Assembly (NCBI GenBank): GCA_021836225.1
Contig: JAKBJA010000066.1
Location: 1-8,279 of the forward strand
From: Pseudomonadota bacterium
Lineage (GTDB): Bacteria; Pseudomonadota; Gammaproteobacteria; Burkholderiales; Thiobacillaceae
DNA: 8,279 nt
Reading direction: 5' to 3'
This document shows, one piece after another, positions 4,721 through 8,279 of this stretch. Under the pieces are notes generated by a model. It was not told the origin of the DNA, searched no databases, and saw only the letters and a list, made by a program, of their open reading frames with translations. The first letter of the stretch is position 1. Each line of letters begins with the position of its first letter. The position numbers were made by a program, and so were the translations under genes.

Positions 4721-7700
4721 AAGTTCCTTCCCCCGCCGCCGCAGGCACATCGGCAGTTCCACGGCACTTCGCGAACGCCTGGTCCGCATTCGCCGCAATG
4801 CCCTCCCGCCTTCCGCCCATGAGATACCCCAGCCAAGCATTGGATATTTTCTCCTGAACGCTGTTCTGTCCCTGGCGCGCCTGCAGGTTCGCGAAGTCGA
4901 GCTCGAACAGGGGTTGATGCTGGTTGAAGCAGGAAAAGACAAATTTGGAGGGCTCGCCGGTCGTGCTGTCCACATGCCGGCACAGGCACTGGGCACACAC
5001 CTCCTTCATCATGCATTGCATCGGACTGTTCACGGCTGCGATCGCATTGAATTCGGGTTTCAAAAAAGCTTTCAGCTCGGCACGCAAGCGCCTGCGGAAA
5101 GTCTCCATCGACTCCGGATGATCCGACAGGATGAACTGGTCGGTCTGACGCACCCAGTCGGCAAAGGGCGCTTCCATCTCGGCGCAGGACTGCAGGAACT
5201 CGTCCAGTCCGTGCACGAAGCAGGCATCCTGCTGCCGCCGCAAAGTCAGGGCTGGGCCTTCGTCCAGCACCCAGATCGCCTGGTCCGTCAGGATCTCGAT
5301 GACGCGCTGCACGGCACGCGCCCGCTCCACATTGCGGAAGTGTCCAATGAACACGATGCGGTTGCCTGCCGCGCGCCACATCGCCGCGCCGTCCACGGTG
5401 CTGGTCACGGCGGAGTGCCCGCCCGCCACCGTCACGGTCGAGTTTTCCGGCACCGGCAGGCCGGTTCCGGTCGGGCCCATCAGGATCACGCGCGTGCCGG
5501 GCTTGAGCGACGCGGCAATCCGGCTCGACACGCCGACGCTGTTGATGAGCAGCTGCACCTCGCCACGCGCCTTGTCCACGTGCACGCCATCGATGGCCAT
5601 GCCCTCCATCGCCAGCATCTGCCCCGCCACATGTTCCGCGTGCCGCTCGAAGTTCTGCAGCCGGTACACCTGTCCCGGCAGCCAGTGCTTCGTGGCCTGT
5701 GGCGCGCGGACGGTGAGGCTGGTTAAATGCGGCGCCAGGCGCTCCACCGCCACCACTTCGGGACATAGCGCGACGTCGAGCGACGCAGCGAAGGTATCGA
5801 ATGCGCCCTGATCGGGTGCGACTGCCGGTTGTGATGCGCGCCCCAGCAGCAGCGCGGTGATGTCGCGCGCCGCGTGCTTGGCCGACGCCATCGCCTTCAC
5901 CACGCTGCCGTGGTACCAGGGGTGGTTGTCGCCGACGAAGGACACCTTGAGGTCGCCTGCACGATAGGAGGTGAAGAAGCCAGGCTGTTCGCCCTTGCAA
6001 TGCCCCGCAGAGGGCACCCGCACCATGTCCCCCGTTTCGTCGATGCGATAGGCGGCGAAATACTTGCCGTCCATCTCGAACGTGCCCGGATACTCGCGCT
6101 CGTACACGGTGTTGGGAATGCTGCCGGCAGCCACCAGCACCGCGCGCGCCGGCAGCGAGACCGGTTCACCGCTTTCCGAGTGCACGCAGCGCAAGTGCTG
6201 CACATGGCCGTGTTCGTCGAGGACCGCCTCGGCCGACTCCAGGCGTTCCGCGTAGTAAATGCCCTCCTCCAGCGCCTTGACGATCTCCTCGTGGTTGCGC
6301 AGGTAGGCCGGCGAGTCGGCCATGGCACGGCGGTAGACGACGGTGACGCCGCCCCACGCGCGGATCAGCGGAGTGAAGTCGGGCAGTTCGCCGGCTCCGC
6401 GTGCGCGTTCGCGCTCGGCACGCACCGCCCGGCCATGCGCCAGGAATTCATCCAACACGCCCTGCTCATATTCGTCGAACAGTCCGGCGCGCAAGTCTCC
6501 CACCGCCTCCCAGCGCGCCAGCACCTTCTCCACCTGGCGAATGTAATAGGCCTGTACTTCGGTAGCGGTATCGATCGATGTCAGACCGCCGCCAATCACT
6601 ACCGCCGGCAGGCGCACCTGCAAATTGGCGAGGCTGTCGCGCTTGGCCGCGCCGGTGAGCTGCAGCGCCATCAGGAAATCGCTCGCCTGGCGCATGCCGC
6701 GCGCCATGTTGTTGCGCACCGGCAGAACGGTGGGGCGGCCGGCCCCGGTCGCCAGCGTCACGTGATCGAAGCCGAGCGCCGGCATGTCTTCCAGGGTGAT
6801 CGTGCCGCCGAGCCGGATGCCGCCGTAGACGCGGAAGGCGGGCTGGCGCTCGAGCACCAGCCGGATCAGCGTCAGGAAGTTCTTGTCCCAGCGCACCGTG
6901 ATGCCGTATTCCGCGACGCCGCCGAAGCCTGAATTGGTGCGCGTGTCGAGCGGCGTGTAGAGGTCGGCGACTTGCTCGACCGGCTGCGTCGGCCGGCCGC
7001 CGGCGTCGCACAGTGCCGATGGCAGGGGCTCGATCTTGAGGCCGTCGACGACGACCACGCCGAAGCCTTCCTGCAGCAGGTGGTGCGCGAGATTGAAGCC
7101 GGCCGGCCCCGCGCCGACGCACAGCGTGTTGCGGCCGTTGTAGGGCAGGCGATAGGGCCGAGCGCGGTTGAGCGGATTCCATTGCGTCAGCGTGAAATAG
7201 AGCTCGAAGCCCCAGCGCCAGCCCAGCACGTCGGTCAGGATGCGCGTCTCGATCTCGGGAATGTTCACCGGGTCCTGCTTCTGGTAGATGCAGCTTTTCA
7301 TGCAGTCGTTGCAGATGCGGTGTCCGGTGGCGGGCAGCAGAGGGTTGTCCAGCATGATCATCGCCAGCGCGCCCAGCGTGTAGCCGTCGCGCTTAAGCGT
7401 ATGGGCTTCCGAGATGCGCTCCTCCAGCGGACAGCCGGACAGCGAGACGTCGAGCGGGTTGGCGCGAAAGCCTTCGCCTTCCTTGGCCGGGAATCCATGC
7501 GAACAGACATCGCCCGAATGGTCGTGACAGTAGACGCAGTAGTGCACCTGATCCATGGTTTCGCGCAGGCCCGGCCGGCCATCGGTCAGGTCGAAGCCGT
7601 CCCGCCGGCGCGTAGCGGCAGCGCCTTCCACGCGGATCGCGGCGTCTCCCGGGACCGGCACGATCGGCACCAGCTTGAAGTAATCGGTGGCCTGCGGCAT

Positions 7701-8246
7701 GGCCAGGCTGACCCATCCCGACGTCGCCGCCCGGCCGGCATCGCTGTGGCACACGGCGTGCAGCCACTCGTCCAGCAGCGCCAGCTGCGCCTCGTCGCCG
7801 GCCTCTGATGCATCGGCCCAGAAGCGGGCTACGCTCCATTCGCGGTCGGCATCCGGTTGCGACGGGATCAACGGATCGATCTCGGCAAAATCCCGCGCCG
7901 GCGCCGTGCGCTGCTTGCGGATGCGGCGCTTGACGAACTCGCGCTTGAAGGCATGCACGACCGCGTCGCGTTCCTGCGCCGCGCGCAGGCCGTCGCGCGA
8001 AGGGCCGACGCCGAACGCCACCACCAGAAAATCCTCCATCTCGCATGCCACGGCAATCAGCAGACTCGATTCCCCGGGCCCGGCCAGCACCACACCGTTC
8101 CGGTAGTCGCGGTAGCGCGCATGGAGCGCACGGTCGCGCCTGGCAAGCCATTCGTCGAACCGCGCGTCGAGCAGCGGAAGCCGCTCTGCCCGATACACGT
8201 CCTCATAATCGAATCCATCAAGATTCAGCTGCAGGGTTGGCGCCAT
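4719..8246 (-). CDS. Large fused Fe-S flavoprotein: unknown N-domain + GltD/NfnL-like + PyrK/NfnS-like
   Basis: A 1175-residue cytosolic redox protein (no signal peptide or membrane segment). Residues 1-230 are unrecognised. Residues 231-340 carry GltD-type Fe-S cysteines: C237, C240, C248 and C272 (GCPLEE), then C312, C315 and C319. Residues 371-800 form a GltD/NfnL-type flavoprotein with the FAD motif GAGPAG (378-383), ATGAGRP (499-505), the nucleotide-binding motif GGGLTSID (552-559), VYRR (637-640), AAGSIPNT (706-713) and a closing GD...G..V..A segment (772-793). Residues 826-1120 resemble PyrK/NfnS: FAD-site YRLQNF (861-866), MGPTGTG (923-929), and an Fe-S site with C1078, C1084, C1087 (plus C1089) and C1106, followed by the PyrK-like FNQHQPLFELDFANL. 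It probably moves electrons between NAD(P)H and an Fe-S or quinone partner; substrate and direction are unknown. The start at 8246 has AAAGGA six bases upstream; an ATG at 8264 is a poorer choice. Confidence 0.85.
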   Translation of the reverse strand: MAPTLQLNLDGFDYEDVYRAERLPLLDARFDEWLARRDRALHARYRDYRNGVVLAGPGESSLLIAVACEMEDFLVVAFGVGPSRDGLRAAQERDAVVHAFKREFVKRRIRKQRTAPARDFAEIDPLIPSQPDADREWSVARFWADASEAGDEAQLALLDEWLHAVCHSDAGRAATSGWVSLAMPQATDYFKLVPIVPVPGDAAIRVEGAAATRRRDGFDLTDGRPGLRETMDQVHYCVYCHDHSGDVCSHGFPAKEGEGFRANPLDVSLSGCPLEERISEAHTLKRDGYTLGALAMIMLDNPLLPATGHRICNDCMKSCIYQKQDPVNIPEIETRILTDVLGWRWGFELYFTLTQWNPLNRARPYRLPYNGRNTLCVGAGPAGFNLAHHLLQEGFGVVVVDGLKIEPLPSALCDAGGRPTQPVEQVADLYTPLDTRTNSGFGGVAEYGITVRWDKNFLTLIRLVLERQPAFRVYGGIRLGGTITLEDMPALGFDHVTLATGAGRPTVLPVRNNMARGMRQASDFLMALQLTGAAKRDSLANLQVRLPAVVIGGGLTSIDTATEVQAYYIRQVEKVLARWEAVGDLRAGLFDEYEQGVLDEFLAHGRAVRAERERARGAGELPDFTPLIRAWGGVTVVYRRAMADSPAYLRNHEEIVKALEEGIYYAERLESAEAVLDEHGHVQHLRCVHSESGEPVSLPARAVLVAAGSIPNTVYEREYPGTFEMDGKYFAAYRIDETGDMVRVPSAGHCKGEQPGFFTSYRAGDLKVSFVGDNHPWYHGSVVKAMASAKHAARDITALLLGRASQPAVAPDQGAFDTFAASLDVALCPEVVAVERLAPHLTSLTVRAPQATKHWLPGQVYRLQNFERHAEHVAGQMLAMEGMAIDGVHVDKARGEVQLLINSVGVSSRIAASLKPGTRVILMGPTGTGLPVPENSTVTVAGGHSAVTSTVDGAAMWRAAGNRIVFIGHFRNVERARAVQRVIEILTDQAIWVLDEGPALTLRRQQDACFVHGLDEFLQSCAEMEAPFADWVRQTDQFILSDHPESMETFRRRLRAELKAFLKPEFNAIAAVNSPMQCMMKEVCAQCLCRHVDSTTGEPSKFVFSCFNQHQPLFELDFANLQARQGQNSVQEKISNAWLGYLMGGRREGIAANADQAFAKCRGTADVPAAAGEGT

Positions 8247-8252
8247 GGTCCG

Positions 8253-8258
8253 TCCTTT
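8253..8258 (-). promoter_or_regulatory. Ribosome-binding site fixing the flavoprotein start
   Basis: AAAGGA on the minus strand, six bases before the ATG at 8246. It lies inside the extra codons that a start at 8264 would add, so it decides for 8246. The remaining 21 bases to the window edge are too few to judge a promoter. Confidence 0.75.
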
Positions 8259-8279
8259 CCACATTGGCAGTACATGTCA

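Noticed and set aside
4561..6000. 479-codon minus-strand frame overlapping the 3' part of the flavoprotein
   Set aside because: It is a frame-shifted reading of the PyrK-like part. The protein-like motifs (MGPTGTG, the terminal cysteine cluster) are in the other frame, which runs unbroken to 4719.
5874..6932. 352-codon open frame on the plus strand opposite the flavoprotein
   Set aside because: It lies entirely antisense to residues with clear FAD and nucleotide-binding motifs. The composition is typical of a reversed high-GC gene, with no recognisable domain.
4719..8246. Glutamate synthase small subunit (gltD) as the name for the large gene
   Set aside because: GltD is about 450-490 residues. 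This protein has a 230-residue extra N-terminus, a large insertion and a PyrK-like C-terminus, and no gltB is in the window.

Overview
This is GC-rich DNA with tightly packed genes. It contains no mobile elements, tRNA, rRNA or CRISPR. The protein repertoire (RlhA/YdcP, a CybB/YceJ-type cytochrome b561, YceI proteins, a ModE-type regulator and a quinone-linked redox cluster) points to a respiring proteobacterium, most likely a betaproteobacterium. That placement is inferred from protein style and composition, not from a marker gene.

Layout: (1) 60-401, plus strand: a single-domain ModE-like DNA-binding protein, possibly made from a leaderless mRNA. (2) 4602-398, minus strand: a five-gene, almost gapless cluster in the order marR-type regulator, cytochrome b561, YceI paralogue, second YceI paralogue, rlhA (23S rRNA C2501 hydroxylase). 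The first three genes are joined by two 4-base ATGA overlaps, and the last three are separated by gaps of 31 and 25 bases. The rlhA stop and the modE-like stop share one CTAG tetranucleotide on opposite strands. (3) 4544-4718: a 175-base intergenic region. It holds a sigma70-like promoter embedded in a 36-base, nearly perfect palindrome (probable MarR operator), then a segment that could fold as a small plus-strand RNA ending in a stem and five T residues. (4) 8246-4719, minus strand: one very large gene (1175 aa). It fuses an unrecognised N-terminal region, a GltD/NfnL-type Fe-S flavoprotein and a C-terminal PyrK/NfnS-type flavin and Fe-S reductase domain.

How they may work together: the MarR protein probably represses its own operon through the palindrome. 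The operon encodes an inner-membrane diheme b561, which in the CybB family passes superoxide electrons to ubiquinone, plus two exported YceI lipocalin-like proteins, a family known to bind isoprenoid quinones. The E. coli yceJ-yceI pair is the same core. RlhA at the distal end is an iron-dependent hydroxylase, so the operon may join quinone/oxidative-stress handling to rRNA modification. The large flavoprotein is a separate unit. It has the domain content of the two-subunit NfnSL/SudAB enzymes in a single chain, with several departures from them, and is the most unusual object in the window.
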